Shown: positions 1-5,496 of the stretch, piece by piece
How the letters are laid out: each line of letters opens with the position of its first letter
Position numbering within the stretch: position 1 is the first letter of the stretch
NCBI GenBank assembly: GCA_016297805.1
Contig: JAEDFX010000079.1
Span: forward strand, 1-11,086
Direction: 5' to 3'
Origin: Treponema sp.
GTDB lineage: Bacteria; Spirochaetota; Spirochaetia; Treponematales; Treponemataceae
DNA: 11,086 nucleotides
Translations under genes and position numbers: made by a program
The notes under the pieces: model-generated
Told to the model about the DNA's origin: nothing
Database searches by the model: none
The model's input: only the letters and a program-made list of their open reading frames with translations

Positions 1-6
1 TGTCAT
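1..6 (-). CDS. Start of a gene that leaves the window (only two codons visible)
   Basis: An ATG at 6-4 on the minus strand is followed by ACA, and the window then ends, so the product cannot be named. The start is supported by an AAAGGAG ribosome binding site at about 14-20 and by a strong leftward promoter at 85-112 whose transcript would begin near base 78. A 25-codon frame just upstream ends in TAATG over this ATG, but the promoter starts transcription downstream of that frame's own ATG, so it is probably not a gene. Confidence 0.45.
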
Positions 7-84
7 TATTTAAACTCCTTTATTCCTGCTTCCTTTAGAATTCGTAATGCAAGGAGAATTTTTATAAGTTGTTTTGCCGTCATA

Positions 85-112
85 ATTATACAATATATAT
101 ATTGTACGTCAA
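85..112 (-). promoter_or_regulatory. Leftward sigma70-type promoter
   Basis: On the minus strand there is a -35 TTGACG (112-107), a 16-base spacer and a perfect -10 TATAAT (90-85). Transcription would start near 77-79 and give a leader of about 72 bases to the ATG at base 6. The spacer is almost entirely one of two near-identical palindromes, and the -35 overlaps the other, so the promoter looks built for repression. Confidence 0.6.
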
Positions 113-123
113 TATATATATTG
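90..123. repeat. Two tandem AT-rich palindromes, probable operators
   Basis: ACAATATATATATTGT (90-105) is a perfect 16-bp palindrome. Its 14-bp core CAATATATATATTG recurs at 110-123. The copies are 19 bp apart, nearly two helical turns, and cover the -35 and spacer of the leftward promoter. This is typical of a dimeric repressor binding cooperatively. The repressor is not identifiable here; autoregulation by the off-window gene is possible. Confidence 0.5.
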
Positions 124-227
124 TATTTCACCTCCTAAATTTGCTTCCTATTTGTAATATAGACTTAGAGTTACGAATTCAGGAAATGTAAAATAAAAAT
201 TGAGATTATTAATAAATAATTCAAATC

Positions 228-256
228 TTGACCAATCTTTATAAATTTACTATTAT
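228..256 (+). promoter_or_regulatory. gltD promoter
   Basis: TTGACC (228-233), a 17-base spacer and TATTAT (251-256) form a good sigma70-type promoter. The predicted start at about 263 lies just before the hexaloop hairpin at 268, so the attenuator is the first thing transcribed. An imperfect inverted repeat (TTGA plus ATTATT) lies just upstream at 200-224. Confidence 0.6.
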
Positions 257-267
257 ATAAATTACAA

Positions 268-283
268 ACGGCAAAGAGGTCGT
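268..283 (+). promoter_or_regulatory. Candidate ANTAR-binding hexaloop hairpin in the gltD leader
   Basis: ACGGC (268-272) pairs with GTCGT (279-283) through five pairs, one of them G-U. The loop is AAAGAG, with A at position 1 and G at position 4, closed by C-G. The loop and 3' arm are also the first bases of the terminator 5' arm (273-286), so the two structures exclude each other. This matches the known logic of ANTAR antiterminators. Only one such hairpin is seen, while described targets usually have two. Confidence 0.5.
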
Positions 284-336
284 AAATAAATTTTTGTAAA
301 TTTTACAAGAATTTGTTTACGACCTCTTTTGTTTTT
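273..336 (+). terminator. Intrinsic terminator / attenuator in the gltD leader
   Basis: Bases 273-298 pair with 304-329 in an almost perfect 26-pair hairpin (two G-U wobbles, 5-base loop). The T-rich tract follows at 326-336. No rightward gene lies upstream, so it can only stop a transcript started at the promoter just before it. That makes it an attenuator for gltD or the 3' end of a small RNA of about 70 bases. Confidence 0.7.
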
Positions 337-339
337 AAC

Positions 340-567
340 CGTAGGTTTAAATCAAATGGCTCAAATAGTGCCATTTGATTTAACTTGAGTTTCTTGCGAA
401 ACTCTGCTTATTTAACTGTTCACTTTTGTGAACGAATTTCACATCCTCGGAAGTTGAAACTTCCTGCGGTGTTCAATTTTTAGGTAGGTTTTACGGGGCG
501 TTGCGGGGTGTCCCCGCTGGAAGGGGTGGCGAGCAACGCAGTGCGAGACAGGGGAAGGCTTTCCCCT
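340..567 (+). repeat. Array of six short hairpins between the attenuator and gltD
   Basis: This is the largest stretch without a gene. It holds consecutive inverted repeats: 347-360/370-383 (14 bp), GAGTTTC at 387-393/398-404 (TTGC loop), GTTCAC at 418-423/428-433 (TTTT loop), GGAAG at 449-453/460-464, GCGTTGC at 498-504/533-539 enclosing GCGGGG at 503-508/512-517, and AGGGGAA at 550-556/561-567. None but the upstream terminator has a T tract. The last 100 bases are strikingly GC-rich compared with their surroundings. It looks like one or more inserted palindromic elements lengthening the gltD leader. Confidence 0.6.
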
Positions 568-588
568 TATAAAGAAAGAGGCTGTACT

Positions 589-2157
589 ATGGGTAAACCA
601 ACTGGATTTTTAGATTACGAACGTATTGAAAATGGAAATGTTCCTCCAATGGAACGAATCTGCAATTTTGATGAATTCCATCCTAAGTTGGACGAAAAGG
701 CTAGACGTGAGCAGGCTGCACGTTGTATGAACTGTGGTGTTCCAATGTGTGGTAGTGCTATAAAGCTTGCTGGAATGGTTACAGGTTGTCCACTTCACAA
801 TTTTATTCCTGAATGGAACGATGCGCTTTTCCAAGGGCAGTTTGATATGGCAGCATGGCGTTTGCTGAAAACTTCTTCTTTTCCTGAATTTACTGGTCGT
901 GTTTGTCCTGCTTTGTGTGAAAAAGCTTGTAACTGTGGAAATCCTTCAGTAGGTGAGGGTGCTGTTACTGTTCATGATAACGAGCTTTTTATTATTGAAA
1001 AAGCATTCGAAACTGGTTATATGAAGCCTCAAATTCCAGCCGTTCGCTCTGGTAAAAAGGTTGCAGTAGTTGGTGCTGGTCCTGCTGGTCTTGCAGTTGC
1101 AGATGCTTTGAATCGTCGTGGTCATAAAGTAACTGTTTATGAACGTGAAGATAAGGCCGGTGGTCTTTTAATGTACGGTATTCCAAATATGAAATTGGAC
1201 AAGTCTATTGTTGACCGTCGTATTGAATTAATGAAAGCAGAAGGTGTTGAATTTGTATTTAATGCTGATGTTGGAAATGATACTGCTGCTTATCCTATTT
1301 TGAATACTCATGATGCAGTTGCTCTTTGTTGCGGTGCCAAAAAAGCTCGTCCTTTAAGTGCTGCTGGCGTTGATAAGGTTGCAACTGGTTCTGCTGGTGC
1401 TGAAGGTGGTATTATGCTGGCTGTAGACTTCCTTAAACGTGTAACAAAAACTGTCGTTGAATATAAAGGTGCCGATAATGCTACTTTGGCAAAATCTCTT
1501 GCTAAGGATTATGGTATTGAGGTTGAAGGAAAAGATGTAATTGTTCTTGGTGGTGGTGATACTGGTAATGACTGTACTGGTTCTGCAATCCGTTTGGGTT
1601 GTAAATCTGTTACTCAGATTGAAATGATGCCTTGTCCACCTGTTGAACGTGCTGCAAACAATCCATGGCCACAGTGGCCAAAGGTTCTAAAAACTGATTA
1701 CGGTGCTGAAGAATCTATTGCTAAGTTTGGTCATGATCCACGTATTTATGAAACAACAATCAAAGAAGTATATTCTAAAGACGGAAAGGTTACTGGTATA
1801 AAGACTGTTCAGGTTGGTTTCCAGGTTGTTGATGGTCAGCGTAAACTGGTTGAAAAAGAAGGAAGCGAAAAGGAACTTTCTGCAGATTTGATTTTGATTG
1901 CTGCCGGATTCCTTGGTTGTGAAGATTATACTGCTAATGCTTTTGGAACTCCTCTTACTGCCCGCAATACTGTTGAATCTGTTGGTGAAGCTACTCCAGA
2001 CTTGGCTAGTCCAAATGGATATAAAACTTCAGTTGAGAAGGTATTCACTGCAGGTGATATGCATCGAGGCCAGTCTCTGGTTGTTTGGGCAATTGCCGAA
2101 GGCCGAGAGTGTGCTCGCCAGATTGATGAATATCTTATGGGTTATTCAAATATGTAA
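589..2157 (+). CDS. gltD: Glutamate synthase (NADPH) small subunit
   Basis: The 522-residue product feeds electrons from NAD(P)H through FAD and Fe-S centres to the large subunit, which turns glutamine plus 2-oxoglutarate into two glutamates in the cytosol. Visible features are N-terminal Fe-S cysteines (C46, C49, C54, C67, then C106, C110, C114, C116), an FAD-binding GAGPAG at residues 162-167, an NADPH-binding GGGDTGN at 321-327, and the C-terminal AGD motif (488-490) of this flavoprotein family. The ATG at 589 is chosen because MGKPTGF is the standard GltD start and AAAGAGG lies 7 bases upstream. An in-frame GTG at 508 would only add 27 residues read from a hairpin repeat. Length is normal or slightly long for the family. 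The large subunit gltB is not here: terminators follow the gene. Other related flavoprotein subunits are possible but less likely. Expression probably passes through the attenuator at 273-336. Confidence 0.93.
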   Translation: MGKPTGFLDYERIENGNVPPMERICNFDEFHPKLDEKARREQAARCMNCGVPMCGSAIKLAGMVTGCPLHNFIPEWNDALFQGQFDMAAWRLLKTSSFPEFTGRVCPALCEKACNCGNPSVGEGAVTVHDNELFIIEKAFETGYMKPQIPAVRSGKKVAVVGAGPAGLAVADALNRRGHKVTVYEREDKAGGLLMYGIPNMKLDKSIVDRRIELMKAEGVEFVFNADVGNDTAAYPILNTHDAVALCCGAKKARPLSAAGVDKVATGSAGAEGGIMLAVDFLKRVTKTVVEYKGADNATLAKSLAKDYGIEVEGKDVIVLGGGDTGNDCTGSAIRLGCKSVTQIEMMPCPPVERAANNPWPQWPKVLKTDYGAEESIAKFGHDPRIYETTIKEVYSKDGKVTGIKTVQVGFQVVDGQRKLVEKEGSEKELSADLILIAAGFLGCEDYTANAFGTPLTARNTVESVGEATPDLASPNGYKTSVEKVFTAGDMHRGQSLVVWAIAEGRECARQIDEYLMGYSNM

Positions 2158-2160
2158 AAA

Positions 2161-2184
2161 ATCCTGATTTCGCTTACACAGGAT
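2161..2184 (+). repeat. Small inverted repeat just after gltD
   Basis: ATCCTG (2161-2166) is an inverted match to CAGGAT (2179-2184) with a 12-base loop. It begins three bases after the gltD stop codon and precedes the main terminator. Its loop contains CGCTTAC, repeated at 2206-2212 in the internal loop of the next hairpin. Confidence 0.35.
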
Positions 2185-2194
2185 ATTCTATAAT

Positions 2195-2267
2195 AACGGT
2201 GGTTACGCTTACCACTTTTGAGCAGTTCCGAAAGGATAACTCTTGAAAGTGAACCACCGTTTTTTTT
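2195..2267 (+). terminator. gltD terminator with an elaborate capped stem
   Basis: AACGGTGGTT (2195-2204) pairs perfectly with 2252-2261 and is followed by eight T (2260-2267). Inside, 2213-2222 pairs with 2242-2251, 2224-2227 with 2238-2241, and CC-GAAA-GG (2228-2235) caps the stem with a GNRA tetraloop. An 8-base strand (2205-2212) is unpaired on one side. It is clearly an intrinsic terminator, and more structured than one needs to be. Confidence 0.85.
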
Positions 2268-2269
2268 AG

Positions 2270-2307
2270 TGGTACAGTGATGTCAGTCATCAGCGTACCA
2301 TTTTTTT
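2270..2307 (+). terminator. Second tandem terminator-like hairpin
   Basis: TGGTAC (2270-2275) pairs with GTACCA (2295-2300), and TGATG (2278-2282) pairs with CATCA (2288-2292) around a 5-base loop, with two mismatched positions between. Seven T follow (2301-2307). Confidence 0.65.
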
Positions 2308-2321
2308 GTTTAAAGGAGTAA

Positions 2322-2357
2322 TACGCCGATGTCAGTCATCAGTGTACCACTTTTTTT
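2322..2357 (+). terminator. Third tandem terminator-like hairpin, a near copy of the second
   Basis: GATG (2328-2331) pairs with CATC (2337-2340), extended by 2322-2326 with 2342-2346 including one wobble, and seven T follow (2351-2357). The core GATGTCAGTCATCAG is identical to 2279-2293, exactly 49 bp upstream, and both copies continue into TACCA, a T run and GTTT. It therefore arose by tandem duplication. Confidence 0.55.
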
Positions 2358-2378
2358 GTTTCTAAATATAGAAACAAA
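2355..2378 (+). repeat. Perfect 10-bp hairpin before the aldolase promoter
   Basis: TTTGTTTCTA (2355-2364) is an exact inverted match to TAGAAACAAA (2369-2378) with an AATA loop. It lies between the tandem terminators and the -35 of the next promoter. Its role is unknown. Confidence 0.5.
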
Positions 2379-2381
2379 CCA

Positions 2382-2410
2382 TTGCTACAATAGGTAAAAT
2401 TCAGTATGAT
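2382..2410 (+). promoter_or_regulatory. Promoter of the aldolase gene
   Basis: TTGCTA (2382-2387), a 17-base spacer and TATGAT (2405-2410) predict a start near 2417. A short leader follows, with AGGAG at 2441-2445, 9 bases before the ATG. Confidence 0.6.
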
Positions 2411-2454
2411 TGAAATGTTGAAGTGGGAGTACAGTTTCCTAGGAGTATTTTAAA

Positions 2455-3429
2455 ATGAAAGAACTTTCAAAATTGATGGGTTTCCGTCCAGACATCAAAG
2501 TTGTTGATGCTACATTACGTGATGGTGGTCTTGTAAACGATTTCTATTTCCCAAAAGGATTTGAAAAAGCATTGTATGAGGCTAATATTAAAGCCGGCGT
2601 TGATTATATGGAATTCGGATACAAGGCTGATAAAGACTTGTTTGATGTTGATAAGTTTGGTCCTGCTAAATTCTGTGATGACGAATGGATTTGGAAGGTT
2701 ATTGGTGATAAAAATCCAGATTTGAAGCTTGCTGCAATGGCTGATGTTGGTCGCTGTAATTTCAGGCGTGATATTCAGGAAAGAGCAAACAGTCCAATCG
2801 ATTTGATTCGTGTTGCCTGTTATTTGAAACAAATTCCTGCTGCTATCGAAGTAATTGAAGATTGTGCTAAAAAAGGTTACGAAACAAGCTGTAACATTAT
2901 GGCTCTTTCTACAGGTCAGGAAAGTGATATTAAAGCCGCTTTGGATATGATTGGTCAGTCACCAGTAAATGTTTTGTACATTGTAGATAGTTATGGTTCA
3001 ATTTATCCAGAAGAAATGGCTCGTGTTTGTGATTTGTTTGGTGAATTCTCTGCTAAATACAACAAGAAGCTTGGTATTCATGCTCACGATAATCAGAAAT
3101 TGGCTTTTGCTAACACTATTGAATGTGTTGGTGATGGCGTAGACTTCCTTGATGCTACATATATGGCTATGGGACGTGGTGCTGGTAACTGTGCTATGGA
3201 AACTTTACTTGGTTTCTTGAAGAATCCAAAATATAACATTTATCCTGCAATTCAGTTTATTCAGGATTATATGAAGCCAATGGCAGCTGCAGGTACAGTT
3301 TGGGGCTATGATACACAGTATCTTCTTACAGGTATCTTGAATCAGCATCCAAGAACTGCTATTGCTTTTACAAAAGAAAAGAGAACAGATTTAACTAACT
3401 TCTACAAAGAGATTACTTCACAAGAGTAG
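2455..3429 (+). CDS. DRE-TIM metallolyase: aldolase-domain protein of the 4-hydroxy-2-oxovalerate aldolase / HMG-CoA lyase type
   Basis: The 324-residue product has the hallmarks of the DRE-TIM superfamily: DATLRDGG at residues 18-25 (metal and substrate binding), HAHDN at 209-213 (metal-binding histidines) and GRGAGN at 240-245 followed by E249. Family members cleave or form carbon-carbon bonds next to a keto acid or acyl-CoA, using a divalent metal. The substrate cannot be read from the sequence. It is not clearly isopropylmalate or homocitrate synthase, as it is short and lacks their regulatory C-terminal domain. The start is the ATG with AGGAG 9 bases upstream. It has its own promoter and is separated from purF by a terminator/attenuator, so any functional link to the glutamine genes is unproven. 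Its codons favour GGT, GCT and CGT as in gltD, suggesting a native, well-expressed gene. Confidence 0.8.
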   Translation: MKELSKLMGFRPDIKVVDATLRDGGLVNDFYFPKGFEKALYEANIKAGVDYMEFGYKADKDLFDVDKFGPAKFCDDEWIWKVIGDKNPDLKLAAMADVGRCNFRRDIQERANSPIDLIRVACYLKQIPAAIEVIEDCAKKGYETSCNIMALSTGQESDIKAALDMIGQSPVNVLYIVDSYGSIYPEEMARVCDLFGEFSAKYNKKLGIHAHDNQKLAFANTIECVGDGVDFLDATYMAMGRGAGNCAMETLLGFLKNPKYNIYPAIQFIQDYMKPMAAAGTVWGYDTQYLLTGILNQHPRTAIAFTKEKRTDLTNFYKEITSQE

Positions 3430-3444
3430 AAAAAAACGTTAAAG

Positions 3445-3450
3445 TATAAA
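3445..3450 (+). promoter_or_regulatory. Possible -10 box for purF
   Basis: TATAAA at 3445-3450 would place a start at about 3457, the first base of the hexaloop hairpin, as at glnA. No convincing -35 box lies 16-18 bases upstream, so purF may instead be reached by read-through from the aldolase gene. Confidence 0.3.
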
Positions 3451-3456
3451 CTGTAA

Positions 3457-3472
3457 GCGACAAAGAGGCCGC
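3457..3472 (+). promoter_or_regulatory. Candidate ANTAR-binding hexaloop hairpin in the purF leader
   Basis: GCGAC (3457-3461) faces GCCGC (3468-3472) with four pairs and one A-C mismatch. The loop is AAAGAG, identical to the gltD loop and again closed by C-G. The loop and 3' arm are part of the terminator 5' arm (3461-3475). It is the weakest of the three sites because of the mismatch. Confidence 0.42.
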
Positions 3473-3525
3473 AGATAAGTACGCATAGAGTAACTATGTG
3501 CTATTGTCTGCGGCCTCTTTGTTTT
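3461..3525 (+). terminator. Terminator of the aldolase gene / attenuator of purF
   Basis: A 15-bp perfect stem (3461-3475 with 3507-3521) continues through a 3-by-3 internal loop into a second stem (3482-3488 with 3494-3500) and a 5-base loop. TTTT follows at 3522-3525. The architecture and the base sequence CAAAGAGGYCG match the gltD attenuator. The short U tract may make termination partial. It ends 22 bases before the purF ATG, so it must be passed to express purF. Confidence 0.7.
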
Positions 3526-3547
3526 AAAAATAATTCAGAGGCTGATT

Positions 3548-4918
3548 ATGGGTTTTCATGATGAATGTGGAGTTGTAGGAATTTATGGAGCTGAAAATGC
3601 GGCTTCACTTTCTTATTTTGCGTTGGTTGCATTGCAGCATCGTGGGCAGGAAAGTGCCGGTATTGCTGTTAGTGATGGTAACCAAATCAAGCTGCACAAG
3701 GATATGGGACTTGTTGGAGATATTTTCAATCAGGATCATTTTCAGGACTTACAGGGAAGTATTTCTGTTGCTCATGTAAGATATGCTACTGCAGGTGGTC
3801 GAACAATTGAAAATGCTCAGCCATTTTTGAATACCTTTAAGCTAGGTGGAATTGCTCTGGCCCATAACGGTCAGCTGGTAAATTATGAACCTTTACGTGA
3901 AATGCTGGAGGATTCAGGAAGTACATTCCTTTCAAGCAGTGATACAGAAGTAATTCTTAAACTGATTGCCCGTAATTATAAAAAAGGCATGGAAACTGCG
4001 TTGGTTAATACTATTCAGCTTATAAAAGGTTCCTATGCTCTTTGTATTATTACTGAGGATACTTTGATTGGTGTCCGTGATCCTAATGGTATTCGTCCTT
4101 TGTGTATGGGTAAAGTTGGTGATGGATACATTCTTGCTTCTGAATCCTGTGCAATTGATGCTGTAAATGGTGAGTATATTAGAGACATTCAGCCTGGTGA
4201 AATTGTGATTATCAATAAGGATGGAATTAAATCCATTAATCTTGATGATAAAACCAGCAAACAGACTTGTATTTTTGAGTATGTTTATTTTGCTCGTCCA
4301 GATTCTGTTATTGATGGTATTTCGGTTCAGGCAGCTCGCTACGAAATGGGTAAAGCTTTGGCAAAAGAATCTGCTGTAGATGCGGATGTTGTTGTGGGTG
4401 TTCCTGATAGTGGTATTGGTGCAGCTATGGGTTATGCAAAAGAAAGCGGCATTCCTTATGTAACTGGAATTATTAAAAATAAATATATTGGTCGTACTTT
4501 TATTGCACCAACTCAGGCTGAACGAGAAAACATGGTTTTTGTAAAATTGAATGCAATCAGTAGTGATTTGAATGGTAAACGAGTTGTTGTTATTGATGAT
4601 TCTATTGTGCGTGGTACAACAAGTCGTCGTCTGGTGCAGATTTTACGTCGTGCTGGTGCAAAAGAAGTTCACTTCCGAGTTAGTTCGCCACCAGTAAAAT
4701 TTCCTTGTTATTTAGGCATTGATACTCCAAGTAAAAATGAACTTATTTCCAGTACACATGAACTGGAAGAAATTAGAAAAGAAATTGGTGCGGATTCTCT
4801 TGCGTTCATCAGTTTGGAAGGTATGATTGGAGCTTTAAACAGCCAGATTGGTTCAAGCAGTATGAATGGATTCTGTAAGGGATGTTTCTGCGGAGAATAT
4901 CCAGTAGCTGGAAGGTAG
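3548..4918 (+). CDS. purF: Amidophosphoribosyltransferase
   Basis: PurF takes the amide of glutamine and makes phosphoribosylamine from PRPP, the first committed step of purine synthesis. The 456-residue protein is of the Bacillus type. A six-residue propeptide (MGFHDE) precedes the nucleophile C7 of the Ntn glutaminase domain, the PRPP-binding VVVIDDSIVRGTT lies at 346-358, and four cysteines for an oxygen-labile 4Fe-4S cluster are present (C241, C387, C443, C446 in the CKGC motif). The catalytic region also shows NGQL (107-110). The ATG is supported by AGAGG 6 bases upstream. No other pur gene is adjacent. Expression probably depends on passing the attenuator at 3461-3525. The gene ends 11 bp from the convergent ANTAR gene with no terminator visible between them. 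Confidence 0.95.
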   Translation: MGFHDECGVVGIYGAENAASLSYFALVALQHRGQESAGIAVSDGNQIKLHKDMGLVGDIFNQDHFQDLQGSISVAHVRYATAGGRTIENAQPFLNTFKLGGIALAHNGQLVNYEPLREMLEDSGSTFLSSSDTEVILKLIARNYKKGMETALVNTIQLIKGSYALCIITEDTLIGVRDPNGIRPLCMGKVGDGYILASESCAIDAVNGEYIRDIQPGEIVIINKDGIKSINLDDKTSKQTCIFEYVYFARPDSVIDGISVQAARYEMGKALAKESAVDADVVVGVPDSGIGAAMGYAKESGIPYVTGIIKNKYIGRTFIAPTQAERENMVFVKLNAISSDLNGKRVVVIDDSIVRGTTSRRLVQILRRAGAKEVHFRVSSPPVKFPCYLGIDTPSKNELISSTHELEEIRKEIGADSLAFISLEGMIGALNSQIGSSSMNGFCKGCFCGEYPVAGR

Positions 4919-4929
4919 AGTAGATTTTA

Positions 4930-5496
4930 TTAGCTGTAAGTCTTTATTACTTGATTAGCGATAGAAGTTTTCTTTTCACAACGGTCCATTGCTTCTTTTT
5001 CAATGTAGCGATGGGCCTCTTGTTCTGACATATTAAGATGCTGCATAAGAAGCATTTTTGCTCGGTTTATAACACGAATCTCTTCCATCTTTTCTTTAAG
5101 TTTTGTTGTTTGGCTTGAAAGAACCTGTACTTTATATTGAACAGCAATAGCTACTTTTATCATATTGTAAAAGTAGAACTGATCGAATGGTGAGGTGATG
5201 GTTAATACACCATAGGATTCAACTTTATAGCTTACCTGTTCAAAATGCTGAGGTGGACACATAAGTAGAATTGTACTGGAAGAATCTGCAACATCAGTTG
5301 CAAAATCAACACCTTCGCCATCAGCAAAATCAACAAGGATGATGTTGTAGACTCTTTCCTGTGCCTTGCGACGAGCTTCATTAAAATCAGACACAACTTG
5401 AGTTTCAAACATTGGTGGTTGAAGCATTACGTTTATTAGAGAAGAAGTTTTTATGTCTTTCGTAACTACAAGTACGCTATGAGATTCGGAAGTCAT
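4930..5496 (-). CDS. ANTAR-domain RNA-binding antiterminator with a degenerate receiver
   Basis: The 188-residue protein has a receiver-like N-terminal half (about 1-120), a probable coiled-coil linker (120-140) and a C-terminal ANTAR domain (about 133-184) with the conserved pattern of RVINRAK, LLMQ, SEQEAH and a late AM. ANTAR proteins bind hexaloop RNA hairpins in leaders and prevent terminators from forming. In the receiver, D56 sits where the phosphorylated aspartate would be, but the acidic pair is replaced (VTKD, 11-14) and the usual lysine is lost (TSPF, 101-104). This suggests control by a ligand or partner rather than normal phosphorylation. The start ATG overlaps the glnA stop by one base (TAATG), so translation is coupled to glnA. 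Pairing of glnA with an ANTAR gene is known in clostridia. The likely targets are the leaders at 268, 3457 and 6738. Confidence 0.88.
   Translation of the reverse strand: MTSESHSVLVVTKDIKTSSLINVMLQPPMFETQVVSDFNEARRKAQERVYNIILVDFADGEGVDFATDVADSSSTILLMCPPQHFEQVSYKVESYGVLTITSPFDQFYFYNMIKVAIAVQYKVQVLSSQTTKLKEKMEEIRVINRAKMLLMQHLNMSEQEAHRYIEKEAMDRCEKKTSIANQVIKTYS

Larger units (their letters stand above)
38..180. repeat. Inverted 10-bp ends (GAATTCGTAA / TTACGAATTC) around the leftward promoter
   Basis: GAATTCGTAA at 38-47 is an exact inverted match to TTACGAATTC at 171-180. The core AATTCGTAAT-type word also occurs twice in the repeat inside trpF (9848-9879), so these could be degenerate copies of one dispersed family, or the ends of a small palindromic element that carries the promoter. 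A chance match cannot be excluded in sequence this AT-rich. Confidence 0.3.

Noticed and set aside
6..83. A 25-codon minus-strand frame (MTAKQLIKIL...) ending TAATG over the off-window start, with a faint likeness to the start of HicA toxins
   Set aside because: It has no ribosome binding site, and the predicted transcript start lies downstream of its ATG, so it would not be in the message. The likeness is too short to use.
340..567. CRISPR array or known riboswitch in the gltD leader
   Set aside because: The hairpins differ from each other in sequence and spacing, so there is no direct repeat. No known riboswitch core was recognised.
508..588. GTG start giving gltD 27 extra residues
   Set aside because: The extra peptide is read from the GC-rich hairpin sequence and is unlike GltD. 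The ATG at 589 has a good ribosome binding site and the standard N-terminus.
2191..2205. A further hexaloop hairpin (loop AACGGT) at the gltD 3' terminator
   Set aside because: The flanks only pair if the loop is seven bases or a mismatch is accepted, so it fails the rule met by the three leader sites. It serves as a control.
2329..2397. 22-codon frame after AAAGGAG (2312-2318)
   Set aside because: It runs through a terminator hairpin and its T run, and the peptide has no recognisable feature. The spacing to the ATG is long. It is more likely chance within a duplicated terminator.
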